From assembly GCA_002794735.1 (NCBI GenBank), contig NBAZ01000009.1, positions 1,054,001-1,118,000 of the forward strand: DNA of 64,000 nt, written 5' to 3'. The notes below the pieces were generated by a model that was given only the letters and a program-made list of their open reading frames with translations, was not told the DNA's origin and made no database searches. This document shows positions 22,801 to 34,685 of the stretch, one piece after another (within the stretch, counting starts at the first letter, position 1; each line of letters opens with the position of its first letter). The stretch is from Pyrrhoderma lamaoense (lineage: Eukaryota; Basidiomycota; Agaricomycetes; Hymenochaetales; Hymenochaetaceae). The position numbers and the translations under genes were made by a program.

Positions 22801-25800
22801 CCTCCAGTCGGACCGAAGGGGGGCAATTAATACAAATTATTTGCGAATCCTCTCGACCACATGTAGCGACAAATTGGTGGGTAGAGGTAGATAGGCCCTG
22901 AGGTATTCTGCAGCCTCACGTCGTCTCATAATTAGACTTTACAGGTGCAAATACACGGATAGTCTAGACCCAAGTATTCAATGCGGAGTTACGGTCCTGG
23001 TATCTTCCCCTACTAGTTGATTCGGTTTTCATCCTGTTGCTTCTTTCTTGTCGTTACGTTTGCAACTATACGGACAGATAAACAGATCTCACCCGAAGCG
23101 GATACCCTTGGTAAAATATGCTTGTACGAAATGACGGGCGCGAAGGCTCTGCTGCGGACCTTGTTGATTATAATACTGAGAAGGGTCAAGTAGAATTGAA
23201 GACAAAACATATAGTGATAACAAGGGGTTATCAAAGAATGCCCATCAATGGACCGGACCTTACGTTCTAGAGGTACAAGGCCGGCCAACCTAGCGAAAGA
23301 GTCAACCAAAGTATGTTGCGTTATCCGAGCGTGCCGGGGCATTTTGAAAGGACTAGAATGTTTACAAAGCTGTTGGAACGATTTTTTGAAGTCTATTGTC
23401 AAATATTTGTTGGTACCCCCTTCCCCCTACTCCCCATCCTTCATGTTCGAAACTTAGTGTTAACACGAAATATTGCTGACTTTATTCAGTAGCTCAAAGG
23501 GAAACCAAACTGAACATGTGTACACAGAATTACCCCTTTTCTGAGGCACGGGCGGGAAATTCGCTGCTAGTACCATGGTTGCCTTCCGTTGCGAGGATCA
23601 CTGTAGGATTTGAGCGCGCCAGCATGCATTTCATGTCCAGAGACATGGCGAGAATGTTTCTTAGCGATCCCAAAGAAGAAATAATCGCACAACAAATCAT
23701 AATAATTTGATAATCACCATCTTTTTTCTTACTCCGAAACTCTTGCTATGATGTTGCGCACTTGTGAATGTCGGTGACGCCCTATATCACTACATAAAAG
23801 AATTAAGAACTCTTCATCTAAGTCTTACAATATGATAGACAAACTTCAAATTCACATTTTCAATTCATCAATTTGTACTCATTCTTGCAGGGAAGTCCGC
23901 AGAACCGTTGTTGCTCCAAGTGTGATTAATTACTTTATGGTAGTGTAAACTAATTTCAGATTGGCGCTGTATCTTTCAGCTCCTTTCAAACCCATTTTGT
24001 TCGTTCATTATTTTTTATGGTCTACAGATTCCTACCCTCCATCTACCACCTCGAGGTCTATGCGTGCTCCAAGTCATCAACTCATTCGGGTTTCTCGGCA
24101 GTACTGCATCAGTCCACTAGTATTGTTCCCTGCAGTTGACGATGCACCAAGCCAATCACTCGTGTCGATCACGACAAAAAGACTTCGAATAAATATGATC
24201 TCAAAAGCTACACAAGTTTCATTCCATGTTCTTGGCTCCTGTTTTTGATGGATATAAACGTTTCCAAACTCTTTTTTCCGGTTCCTTATAAGATAAGGTA
24301 TATTTCGTGTATGTGTCCTACGTAAGGAAGTAACATCCTTGAGCTAGATATCTGGGTCCAGTGCCTTAGCCGTAGAATGCCATCCCAGTTCACCCTTTTT
24401 TTTTATTCGACTCGGTATAAGTATCTAGATTTTTCTATCCAAACTGAAATTGCATATACTGACATCTTCAACCCTAACGATAGTATTATCATAATTAGGA
24501 TGTTACTGTCCTACCCACTAAATCAGGCTTGTTGCCCCATTCGCTGGATAATAAATCTAGCTAATACCGATGCGTCGTCACAATACTAGTGAGGCCTCCA
24601 TTATCTCAGTGAAAGTATACATATATCATCTGTGTATATGAAAGTAGCGCAGTTAAACCCTCCTGCGCTTCGTGCCGTGATTTTATCAAATATACACTCG
24701 GGTTTCCGTGGCTGACTCGCAAGAATTTTGTGAGAATCATCATAGAAATAGATAGAACAAATAAATATACTTTCCCAAGTACAAGGCTCAGCCACTAGTC
24801 ATCAGAAAAGTGGAGTTAAACTTATCACTTCATGCTTACTCCATTACTTGATTGCTACGTACACCAAAAGACGAGGAGAAAAAGAAGTAAGTGTACCATA
24901 CCATTAGAGATATTTTCGTCTTTCAGAATAAACGTTAGTGCCCCGCACCCAATCAACTATATGTTCTCTACTTCTGTGTGTTTATCAGCGTGCCGAGTGC
25001 TGGATTCGCAAGGGAAAAACACTGAGTCTCATCTTTCAAATGGCTTCTCAAACAGCTAAAGGCCTTTCATAATAAAAGATGGATTGATGAAAAGTTGAGT
25101 AGACTTGTGCTCATCGAAGTTATACGGGAGAAATCCGAGGACATAGAAGAGCCTGCAGTGCTACTGGAAGTTTTTAAAGCGCGCGGGAGACTTTGAGTTT
25201 TCGTTTGGTACTAAGAGTTGCGTTGCGACAGCTTGAAGAAGTATAGAAGTGTTATGAGCTTAGCCGGGAAAATAATGAGAACGAACCCCCCTTTCTGAGA
25301 AGAGGGGAAGTCATACCGTGGCTTTACTCAGCATAAAAGGGTATGTTCTTTTCCTGCTAGGGCTTCGGTCTCTCCACCAACAGATTCGGAGAAGTGGATC
25401 CTTTTGATGGTAATATAAATGGAGTGTAGTTCCCAAGCGAAGTTACAATACAAAGGGGTAGTTTTTACGTTTTGGTCAATAGAAGAGATAGTGATATCCA
25501 GAGCAATCAACCAGCCTTCGTTGTAGGTACAACGATTTCACGGAGTATCCGTTAATTGTGTCACGTACTTGCAACAGTCAGATAACATTCATGATACATA
25601 GCTTCCGTACTTAAAACAGATTCATGAACGTGTCACTGTTCTAGGATGACGTTTTACTCTACAAAATATTTTTTGATCTGATTGTAATTCGGATGGACGA
25701 TATCGCAAGTCCCATACCACATTTCAATTGATGTGATGTCTGTGGGCTGAAATTTATAGTGGGAGTTAAGAAAGAAGACACACTGATTACGTAAACTATA

Positions 25801-25866
25801 GTCAAATTTAACATTACGTCATGATGTTTTGAAGGATGAATGTGTTTTTGGCAACAGTTACAGTTC
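16835..25866. other. Gene-poor 9-kb region, no gene recognised
   Basis: I checked both strands for frames joined by GT-AG introns and for family motifs and found none I can support. The frames present are under about 130 codons and lack coding character. The sequence is AT-rich with local patches of higher GC, at about 19.0-19.2 and 22.1-22.8 kb. The first few hundred bases upstream of 16834 are pyrimidine-rich on the minus strand and probably hold the zinc-finger gene's promoter and 5' UTR. The last few hundred bases should hold the FMT promoter. Confidence 0.45.
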
Positions 25867-27373
25867 ATGTATATCTTACAACTTGCAGTAAAGCATCACC
25901 ACACGCGTAACTCCTTTCGGGCTCTCATTCGCTCATCATCTCTATCGTCTAAGCCAACATTTAAACCCTTGAACGTCCTATTTCTTGGCGGTGATGAGTT
26001 TTCTGTGACTGTCCTAGACCAACTGTATAAGCATCATGGTCTGTGATAGCCAGCTTTTCGGATGGATCTGCCTAATTTGTGTTTACTCTCTTTGAAAAAG
26101 ATGTGTGGAATAAAATATCGGTTGTTACATACCCGGATCAGTGGGTAGGGAGGAAGAAAACGGAACTCTGTGTATGTACGTAGTCGATTATACGCATCTT
26201 CTTTCTCACTAATGATTGACTTACCTGTCTGTACTAGCACCTCTTAAAACTAGGAGCTCAGAGATTGGGCTAGATACACATCTCATACCTGCAGAAAAAA
26301 ATGCATTTCGGCACTGGCTGGTATGTCTCATTAAGTTCTAAACTAATCGTGGATTTGAATCATGACACATAGAATGTAGCCTCCACCTCAGTTTAGGGAG
26401 CCATCAATCAATCCAAACAATGTGCTCATTACCGCATCATTTGGCCGTATGATTCCAGATGATTTTCTTCATCTTTTTCTGACATCCAGAAGACTCAATA
26501 TACATCCATCTCTTCTTCCGCTTTACCGAGGACCTGCTCCGATACAACACACAATCATGGACGGTCAAAAGGAGACCGGGGTTTGTGTTTTGGAAATGAA
26601 GGAAAAGAAGTATGGTGCTGATTGTGGGGAGATCTGGAGAAAAAAAACTTTAGTACGTGTCCCAGTTGTTATGTGAGAATACCCTTTTTATATTGAAATT
26701 GTATATCCAATATTCAAGACCTTGCCACCCAACACAACCTACGTTAGTCTTAGAGACACATTAGCTCTAGAAGGTGGGAAACTTCTTGTGGCCCTACTAA
26801 GAGACATGATTGAGAGCCCTGTGAGTTTGTTGATAAAAAAGCGGAGATAGGATAATCTCTGATACTGGTCATTTTAGGTGTCTGCTTTCCCACAGAATGA
26901 AACATTAGCTACTCGTGCGCCTTTTATCACAAGAAATACAACATATGTGGACTTTAAGACATGGGATGCTGAAAAGGTGGATAGGGTTTATAGAGCTGTT
27001 GGACATCAGGTAGGTGAACAAGGAATAGCCAAGGAAGCTTATCTCATCCCACTTTTCATGCTAGGAGGCTCTTTACTCTTTCCTTCCATCCGGCAAAGCG
27101 CTTCAGCTGTTTTCCCCGCAAGTTTATCCATATCTCCCAACGGCGGAGCTCCCAAAACCTCTACGAGCGTTGACAAACCCTGGGACTATGACTTTGGACC
27201 CAACTCTGAAAATGGTTGCAATCAGATGCGCGAACAACAGCTTCATTCATGTCCCATTTGTAAAGCAGCAGGATAAGAGGCGACTTGCGGCGTCTGATTG
27301 GTGGCTCGGAGTTAATCCACAGTGGCTCTCAAATAAGGTCTTACAATTGGATCAGAAAACAATTCGACAATGA
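25867..27373 (+). CDS. FMT1: Methionyl-tRNA formyltransferase, probably mitochondrial
   Basis: It formylates initiator Met-tRNA using 10-formyl-THF. Seven exons: 25867-26038, 26101-26169, 26238-26320, 26380-26652, 26719-26820, 26878-27009 and 27065-27373. All joins keep frame and total 379 residues. Motifs: KPLNVLFLGGDEFSV (Rossmann start of the formyl-THF domain), LITASFGRMIP, then the catalytic signature LNIHPSLLPLYRGPAPIQ with Asn and His, and a GADCGEIW segment carrying the third catalytic residue position. The C-terminal domain includes FLPSGKALQLFSP and a short ending. The N-terminus (rich in His, Arg, Ser and Leu, with few acids before KPLNVLF) fits a mitochondrial targeting peptide. 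An internal intron at 26170-26237 uses a GTGTAT donor; the GTATGT two bases later breaks frame. No frame error is seen. Confidence 0.92.
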
Positions 27374-28961
27374 CAATGCCGCTTATGAACAAAACAACAT
27401 ATAATAGAGGTGTTGAGTGCAATGATCCCTAATTTCAAGCCAAGGAACTTAGATTTATTAATTCCTATTTTTAGTATTATCTCGTTGATTTGGGACTTAA
27501 TTCTTAATATCTTGATAGACCTTACGAATTTACATTGTTGGACTTCTCCCCGCACAAATTGCCTTAAACGATGTGTAAAATGAAATATAGTGAACACCCT
27601 ATCAAATATATATCAAGATCTTGACTTCGTACTGCTCGTCAGATCTGAACACATCTTCTAATTCCTCGTCTATGTATAGCAAACCGGTCTAATTGTTACC
27701 GTCGGTTGTACATAGCGAGTGGACAGGTTATATGGGCCACTCGGTTTTATGTGAAGATTACACACTCTTTGGACAGAATTTCTTGATGGTGGCTTTAATT
27801 TGAAATGCGTATTAATAAAACGTGGCTAGTGGCTACATATGAATACAACCCGGACATCATGAGCTCATTAGCCTCTCTCGTCAATCTACGATCTTTGCAT
27901 GCTTTTGTGGCATGTATTAGTTATAGCGGCTTCTTCCGGGTGCGCCTTTGTGCCGTTATCTCGTGTTCTCCTACAACACTAGCTTTTAACGCCAGACATA
28001 TCTACGTCTGCTTCCATAAGATCAAAGCACTGATATCCTAATTTCTATTCGGGTTCCCATCTATGTGTATACAATGTAATGTGACCTTTCCTGGCAAGTC
28101 AATTAATCCTTCAGGTTTTCGGGTCAAAAAGTGTGGCTTATTTCCAATACAAAGGAATTACCGGGAATCCTTGAAAAGATCACAATAGGATTTAGGGGGT
28201 TCAAATGTGTGGGGTTTCAAAATGGTGAAAGATACTGTCAAGTGGATGATATCTCATTCATAAATAACTAGAAATCTCATCGGCTTTAAGCTATTTCCTG
28301 GATGTCAACCCATGCATGCGAATAATGAGCTCCATTTTACGGCTCTGACAGTAGCTTTTTCCTGGTGCAATGCAATCTTGTCTCCCATACGTATTATGCA
28401 ATTTTTTTTCTAGCACGATGCTTTAGCATTAGCTTGTCACCCCAAAGGGCGACAAAAAGCGTTGACTTCTGGTATAGGTTTGTCGTGATTTGATAGGATA
28501 ATCTGAGACGAAAAGTTATGATTGGGTCGGATAATCTTATAATTTTGAAATTAGTGACGTAACATTGAATTGACACTTTTCTGTATCAATTATCCTAATT
28601 TAAATTACTACCGATGTAATCTTTCCTCTATTAGAGTAAAGGTTACAGTATAAAAAAGTTTGTTTCTGATCATATACGTGTACATGTACAAAAAAAAGTG
28701 TCGAATGTGTAGGATGAGTTGAATTGAAGAATCCCAAAAGATACAGAGAATTGTAAATAAAGCATAACTCACGAATCCAAAGATAGATAGAGAAAGACCT
28801 TGTATACACGGAAACAGAGAAATGGAACAAAACGTGACTCATAAAGGGACCCCAAAAATCGAGGCTCGTGGGTGATTCAAGAAGAAGACAAAGTATAGGA
28901 CCACACACGAGACGTGCATTATGGGGGAAAGGGGTGTTCTCCAGTAGTTTTCTTTTTTTGT
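27374..28961. other. Intergenic, convergent genes, no gene recognised
   Basis: AT-rich DNA between the stops of FMT1 and the sugar transporter. Frames such as 27805-28041 (plus) and 28600-28908 (minus) have no support. It presumably contains both 3' UTRs. Confidence 0.5.
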
Positions 28962-30951
28962 TTATACAGCTTTATCCGGTAAATGGATTGAATTGGTGCT
29001 CGCTGCATCTTTTTCAGGAGCGTGGTCATCAAGGGCGTCATGGCCTGCTGCCGAGACCTTGTTCATAACTTCTTCACCATCAAATAGAGCAGCAGTCTCC
29101 TCAAGGGAGCGGTTCTTAGTTTCAATAATGAAGAGCCAGCAATAAACCAACTCGAATGCGATGAAGACACAGTAAACCACCTATCAAGGCAAATTGAAAT
29201 TTGTTTTTAGTTCGGAGATTATGATAACAATAATAATAATCCTTACATAATATTTCCAACCAAGGGCGTCAAGAGCAATGGGATTAACGTATTGATTGAA
29301 GATAAGTGCGAGTGAGACCGTGAAATTGAAGATTGAAAGACCCTTAGCACGAATGTTATAGGGTAAGATCTCGACGGTATAAGAGACGATGAGTGGTGAG
29401 AAGGCAATATTGTATGCTGCGTAGAAGAGGAAGATGAATGCAATCACAGCATGTGCTGCACCATCGCTTCCGGTATTGGCGAAATGCCCTGCACAAGCAG
29501 TTTGTAGAGTGAAAAAGACCAACATCCCGATACAAGATCCGATAAACAGAATTCGACGACCGACGCGTTCGACCAAGAAACTGGCACACATCGCAATTGC
29601 AAGATTCCAAATTTGGAGAATACCGTTGATAAGAAGTTGAGTCGTAGCAGATGTGATTCCAATAGAATCAAAGACCTTGTTAAGGTAGTAGGAGACGAGA
29701 CCTAGTAAAAATAGATGTGAATATTATGGAGTAGGAAAAGATAAGTCGGTAATAGTTAGACACATACCGTTACCAGACCATTGTGAAAAGAAAGCAATTG
29801 CAAGAATAATACGCATGCGCCTACGATTGCCTGGAGTAGTAGCAAACGATATCCAGCTCACATTCTTAGCGACGGTACGATCAAGTTCAATGGCCGCCCT
29901 GATCTCCTCGTACTCATACTGAACAAGTGGATCCTGTCTAGAAAGGTTTTAGAAAAGCATCACACAAAAAAAAGAAAGACAACATACTCATTGCCATCGG
30001 CATGGTAGTATGCGAGAGTGCGTATTGCCTGAGTGTCTCGACCCTTAGAAACTAGGAAACGAGGAGACTCCGGTGCGAACCAGACTAGTAGAATTTGCAG
30101 AACGGATGGGACCCCTTGTAATAATGAAGGAATACGCCAAGCCCATGAGCTGTTGATCTTGAATGTACCATATGTAGCCCATGCCGCAACAATAGAACCG
30201 GAGTACCATAAAGCGTTATACAGGGAAGTTAAAGGGGCACGATACAATGGATACGATATTTCGGAGACAAGCATAGGAGCCGCATTTGCCGCAAATGTTA
30301 GGCCAAACCCAATCATAAACCTGGAAGTGTCAGGTATAAATTGAATACATCAAAATGTGGAGTAAAGGGGTTATGTAGTTACCGGGCACCAATAAACATA
30401 TTGACTGTTTGAGAGGCAGTTTGGAGGGCTGTTGCACCACACATTATTACAGCTCCGAGCAGGACACCAGATCTACGACCAAAGTAATCCGACACATATG
30501 GCGCTATTGGATCTGAGGTACGACATAAGTAAACTGATTAGTACTTAATCACCTTTAGGATCATACTTACAAGCTGCCAAAGAACCAATATTTTGGATAG
30601 CATTCAAAAGACCAAGCTTTCCGCCAGTGGGATAATTGAATGAGGACTCCCATTGGTCCAAAGACTGGAGACCATTCATCATGCTCCCGTCGAATCCATT
30701 CGTGGAAGAGGTAATGAGGCTGTATACATTGAAATTAGATTAATCTGCTTTCACATGGATATTAACTTACAATAGCACGATCCAGGCATTGAGACGGATG
30801 AGCCTAGTAGATAGACGATTCAATATACTAAGTCTTATATCATTGGCATAATTGTAACATACCGCCAATTGTTATACCATTTACGGTTAGGATCGAGAAG
30901 GTGCAAGTATCCTTGAGACCGTTCTTGTGAAACAACTGGACCAGCACCCAT
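28962..30951 (-). CDS. MFS sugar transporter (hexose/lactose permease-like)
   Basis: A 12-helix plasma-membrane sugar:proton symporter of the major facilitator superfamily. Eight exons: 30951-30863, 30803-30771, 30719-30571, 30512-30383, 30320-29988, 29937-29768, 29701-29247 and 29180-28962. They sum to 525 residues with every junction in frame, a usual length for the family. Signatures: GFDGSMMNGLQ after helix 1, YVSDYFGRRSG (loop 2-3 motif), PESPRFLVSKGR at the start of the central loop, ERVGRR (loop 8-9) and ETKNRSLEE after helix 12. The first residues before helix 1 read HLLDPNRKWYNNWRL, typical of the fungal lactose permease-like group. The C-terminal tail is acidic and soluble. Substrate cannot be told from sequence; the GH3 beta-glucosidase is about 9 kb away and not adjacent. 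Confidence 0.93.
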
Positions 30952-32714
30952 CTTGTGTCAATAGGCAGTGGTTTATAGAGTTAGAGAGCGAGGGGAAAGA
31001 ATGACAACAGGTCGGTTTGGAAGAAGAAAAAGAAGTAGATTTATACTAGGCGAAACGGGACTAACGTACCGGCTCGGAATAGTGAAAGGTATGTTCGGAC
31101 TTCAAATTACCAACTTCATCCGAGATCGACCAGCGATCGACGTCAGCTGATTCTATATTCAATTCCCCCACATGATTAAATGCTAAAGTGTGGTCCCTGA
31201 ACGTGTTTATGACTGTGTGTTTACTCAAGATCCCGTTCCCTTCTGGATCTTCAAACATGTAGTTTTATTCTTATTGGCTGCCACCATTCGATATGTTTTT
31301 TATGCTTCTGTTTCCTCTTGTCTTTCGCCTGTAGTCATCTTGAAAATATCGACATTTCTTCGAGACATATAAGTCCGAATTTGAGGCTGTATGTGTTTAT
31401 CCCCTATTGAGACCACCGGCGGCCGGAATAACTCATCAACGTTCCTAAGTTCTCCATCCCCAGTTTGTGGAGAACGGGACCGGGGAAAGCTCGGTCTCAA
31501 AGACCCGCCTTGGGCTGGAGGCATTTTCATGATGATCTCATCACCACTATCACCAACAGAATCAATGTGCTTCTAAGGCCGGGCAGTACGCCATCAACCT
31601 CCAAACCAAGTTCATACATTTCATACAGCTTTTTTGACACGAAAAGCCTTTTCGTACATCGGTTATCAATAATTGATGTAACAAGACCTAGCAAACAAAT
31701 GAATTAATCGCCAAATTATTATTCCTACTCACCCTTTCAACCGGCCCGGGGAACTCACCCTTGGCAAACCCAGGGAGCCTAGATGTGCTGCGTCTTCATT
31801 CTCCATATAATAATAATGTCTGTTTCTGGAATTCAGACCATCATTAGTTCTTACTTTTGGCGAAAGGCTTCGTTTTGATGTTCCGTCAATGTCTTAGGCG
31901 TCACTATCAACATACAAGTATTTAATAACGCCATTTCCTGCTGGTCAGGTCATATGTACAAGTATGAACCGTCAACACTGCCTAAAACGACTCGTGGAGA
32001 AGGCCTAACATACTGAGAATGGTCTCAGATGATGTGTCTTCTTCAAATAATAACGTTAGTCTAGGCTTGATCTCAGATTTGATTAGATGTCTCTCAACTC
32101 CTCGATCCCCCGTAGTTACCCCGCGGTGATTTGAGCAATACAAAAAGTAATAAAACAAGCCTTAGGTGTATTCTCGGCCTTTCTAAGATTCTGTTCCTGG
32201 CTTTTTGCACTTATGTCGGAGATGATGGCATTTCTTGTGTCCGGATCGGATCTGTTTCCCTCATGAAAATGAAAGAACCGTTAACATCATTTATGCCTCA
32301 AGCTATCATCAGCGGGTCTTAGGGTATGTGTCGATATAAATTTGTACTCCAGTGAAAACACTAAAAAAGGCTGTCGGCACTGTAAAATTAGTTTAATCGA
32401 TGTCTTGTTATAATATTAACTGTAGTTTTGATGATAATAGACACACCATGTTAACTTATTTGTATCGAAGCTCTTCTATATCATTGTAGTTAATTAGAGT
32501 AGATATCTTAAAGGCCTTGAATCTATGTATGCGATTCAGGAACTAACGCAAAGTATCTTGGCGGAAAATTTGTCAACTCATACTATTTCTTGGCCCTGTG
32601 GCTAACTAAAATAAGTTATACTAGCCCCAGTTACCTACGCAATAAGTTAAGTAGCGTATATGATGGAAATTAGAAGGTAAATATCACATAAATAGAAGCT
32701 CCCATAAATATATA
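30952..32714. other. Intergenic, promoter side of the sugar transporter
   Basis: No gene recognised. The first few hundred bases should hold the transporter promoter. A block at about 31.4-31.6 kb is GC-richer than its surroundings and has overlapping open frames on both strands without domains. The rest is AT-rich. Confidence 0.45.
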
Positions 32715-34279
32715 CTAACTTGACAACCTTGAGTGGAAACCGTCACATCTTGAGGTATGAACCGATAATGCGATAAGTACTGTGATAGACGTGTACAAAT
32801 AGATGATTGTATCATTACTCTTTAACGCAACGTTCCATATTTTCCCGTTTCGCCGGATCTTTGTCCTGCGGCTAAACAATTTCAAGTCAGGAACTCGGAA
32901 GACTGCTTTTATCACGGCTCTGGAGTTGGCCTCTGATCTAATATGTACTTTTTCGTAAGTGAACATGTAAACCCGAGAGAAGAGAACCAGACTAACGACT
33001 TCATAAGGTTCTTGGACTAGCCCCTTTTTCAAGTCTTCTGCGGACATTGAAGGTGATGATAGAAGCCTTATCGAACTTGATGGACATCTTAGTTACTCGT
33101 TGAGTGAAAGAAAGTGCTTATCTTACCCAGTATTAGGAGAGTCTGGAACGAACATTAGACGGTATGACCGCCCAGATGGAAGGTACGTTTCCCCTAGTTT
33201 ATCTATTGGTTACAATTCTAAAAAAACCGAGGGGACTAGCCTTTACCAAGCTGAGGAACCATTATTGCTTTCACTGCATTGTCAGATTTTGCTGATGATC
33301 CGTCCATAGAAAGCAATTTAGTTGCCAGCTGAACGGTGATAATCACACTGAGTTGTTTCAAAGCACAGTACTGAGAAAGTATGTTCTTTATTCGTTCAAG
33401 CAATGAGCTCCTGGCTGAATTCGTCAACGGGGTAGAGTGAAAGAGAAAGGAGAGCGTGTTGAGAACTAGAAGCGTTGTCTTCAAAGCAATAAAACCAGTC
33501 AGAGGTGTGTAGTTGCATAGCACGAGGAGTACGGTTCTGCTATACCTTCGGATATTGGTCAAGAAAAGAAGAAAGGTTGTAGAAGAAAATCATGAGATCT
33601 GGTAGTGTAAGACATTTGATGTAGTGTACTGCATCAATCGATTCTGGACTGTCTAGAATGTGGAAGAATGAATAAAGTATCCACTGAATATTTGTTACAG
33701 TACCTCTGAATTCATTTTTTAGAGAAAAAGGAAGTGTCATATTCTGTGCGTCTTTCATTCATGGTCGATTAATATTCGGGAAATGGGAATTCCTGATAGG
33801 ATGGCATACCTACAAAGATAACGTCATTGCCACTCCTCACTGTACTTTTTACAAATCCGAGCATTGCGCTCTCTTTTGGACTTCCAGGAGGTCCACTTAA
33901 TTCTAACACATGACCGCACCTTAAGCCACCTATACTGCTATATTTATGTCGAAGAATACGATCGATTGGTGCGCATGATGATAAGAGTGTGACATTGTTA
34001 CTTAGAAGAGAAGATGCAGTTTGTGTTTGGGACTCAGAAAGAACTGGAAGCTTTGATGCAGATATAATTTCCTCGCATAAGAATACAGGAATATTCAGTT
34101 CTAGTACACGCGTCAAAAGTTCGAAAGTAGTGATACTCCTGAATAAGAACTCAGTTACCTTCCGCCAGCTGGTCAGCAGATAGTGTGCCCAAGTCTGCAA
34201 CGGTCTCGAACCCTGCTCTTTGGAGAGCTGATAACGAACTTGGGGATATTTGAAGAGAGGTTATTGGCCGAGGAAACAT
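32715..34279 (-). CDS. RAD51-family recombinase paralog (RAD51C-like) with degenerate ATP-binding motifs
   Basis: Likely a nuclear homologous-recombination mediator. Exons: 34279-34159, 34100-33810, 33751-33704, 33652-33546, 33478-33247, 33193-33127 and 33075 downward, with introns of 51-68 nt. The N-terminal helix-hairpin-helix reads SPSSLSALQRAGFETVADL. The core shows LRCGHVLELSGPPGSPKE at the Walker A position, DVIFVDAQNMT, LTLPDLMIFFYNL, then TTLLVLNTLSF at Walker B, VIITVQLATKLL (loop region), VPQLGETYLPSGRSYR and TGSIRLLSSPS. Walker A lacks the usual GKT/GKS (it has PKE) and Walker B has Asn where Asp is expected. The frame stays open to 32715 after the conserved QEPYEV, giving an unrecognised tail, so the true end may be near 33000. 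It lies 406 bp downstream of the co-oriented Dicer gene. Confidence 0.8.
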
Positions 34280-34685
34280 GTGTCATTGAAGTATTGAATC
34301 AGTATAAGGTTTGGGTTCTTAAGTGACCTGTGTCACACTGTGATAAAGGAGGCTCGGAATTCGCCGTCCAAAGTCGACTGATATATTGCTTTCAATTCAG
34401 TGATCAAAATTATTAAGGAATACCACTTATACAATGACTCTGCCACGTTCAGTGTCTCTTATCCAATTCTGGTTTACTCTTACACTCAGATAAACGTTGA
34501 GTATCTACTAAAGCGAACTTGAAAATATGTACTGAGATTTAACTTGAGTGTGAGCTCAATTTTTTATAGGAATGTTCAGCATTGATGAGCACCAAACATG
34601 TTGAATAAGCAAAGTACCCAGAGAAGTATAGTATACATCTACATTAATCCGTATACGTAATTACATTCGGGTTCAAAACTATATA
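34280..34685. other. Spacer between Dicer and the RAD51 paralog
   Basis: Noncoding AT-rich spacer holding the Dicer 3' UTR and the RAD51-paralog promoter. No ACGCGT box is visible here, unlike PRI1 and MSH6. Confidence 0.6.

Noticed and set aside
31300..31707. Overlapping open frames in a GC-richer block as a transposon fragment
   Set aside because: No terminal repeat, no target-site duplication and no transposase or RT motif.
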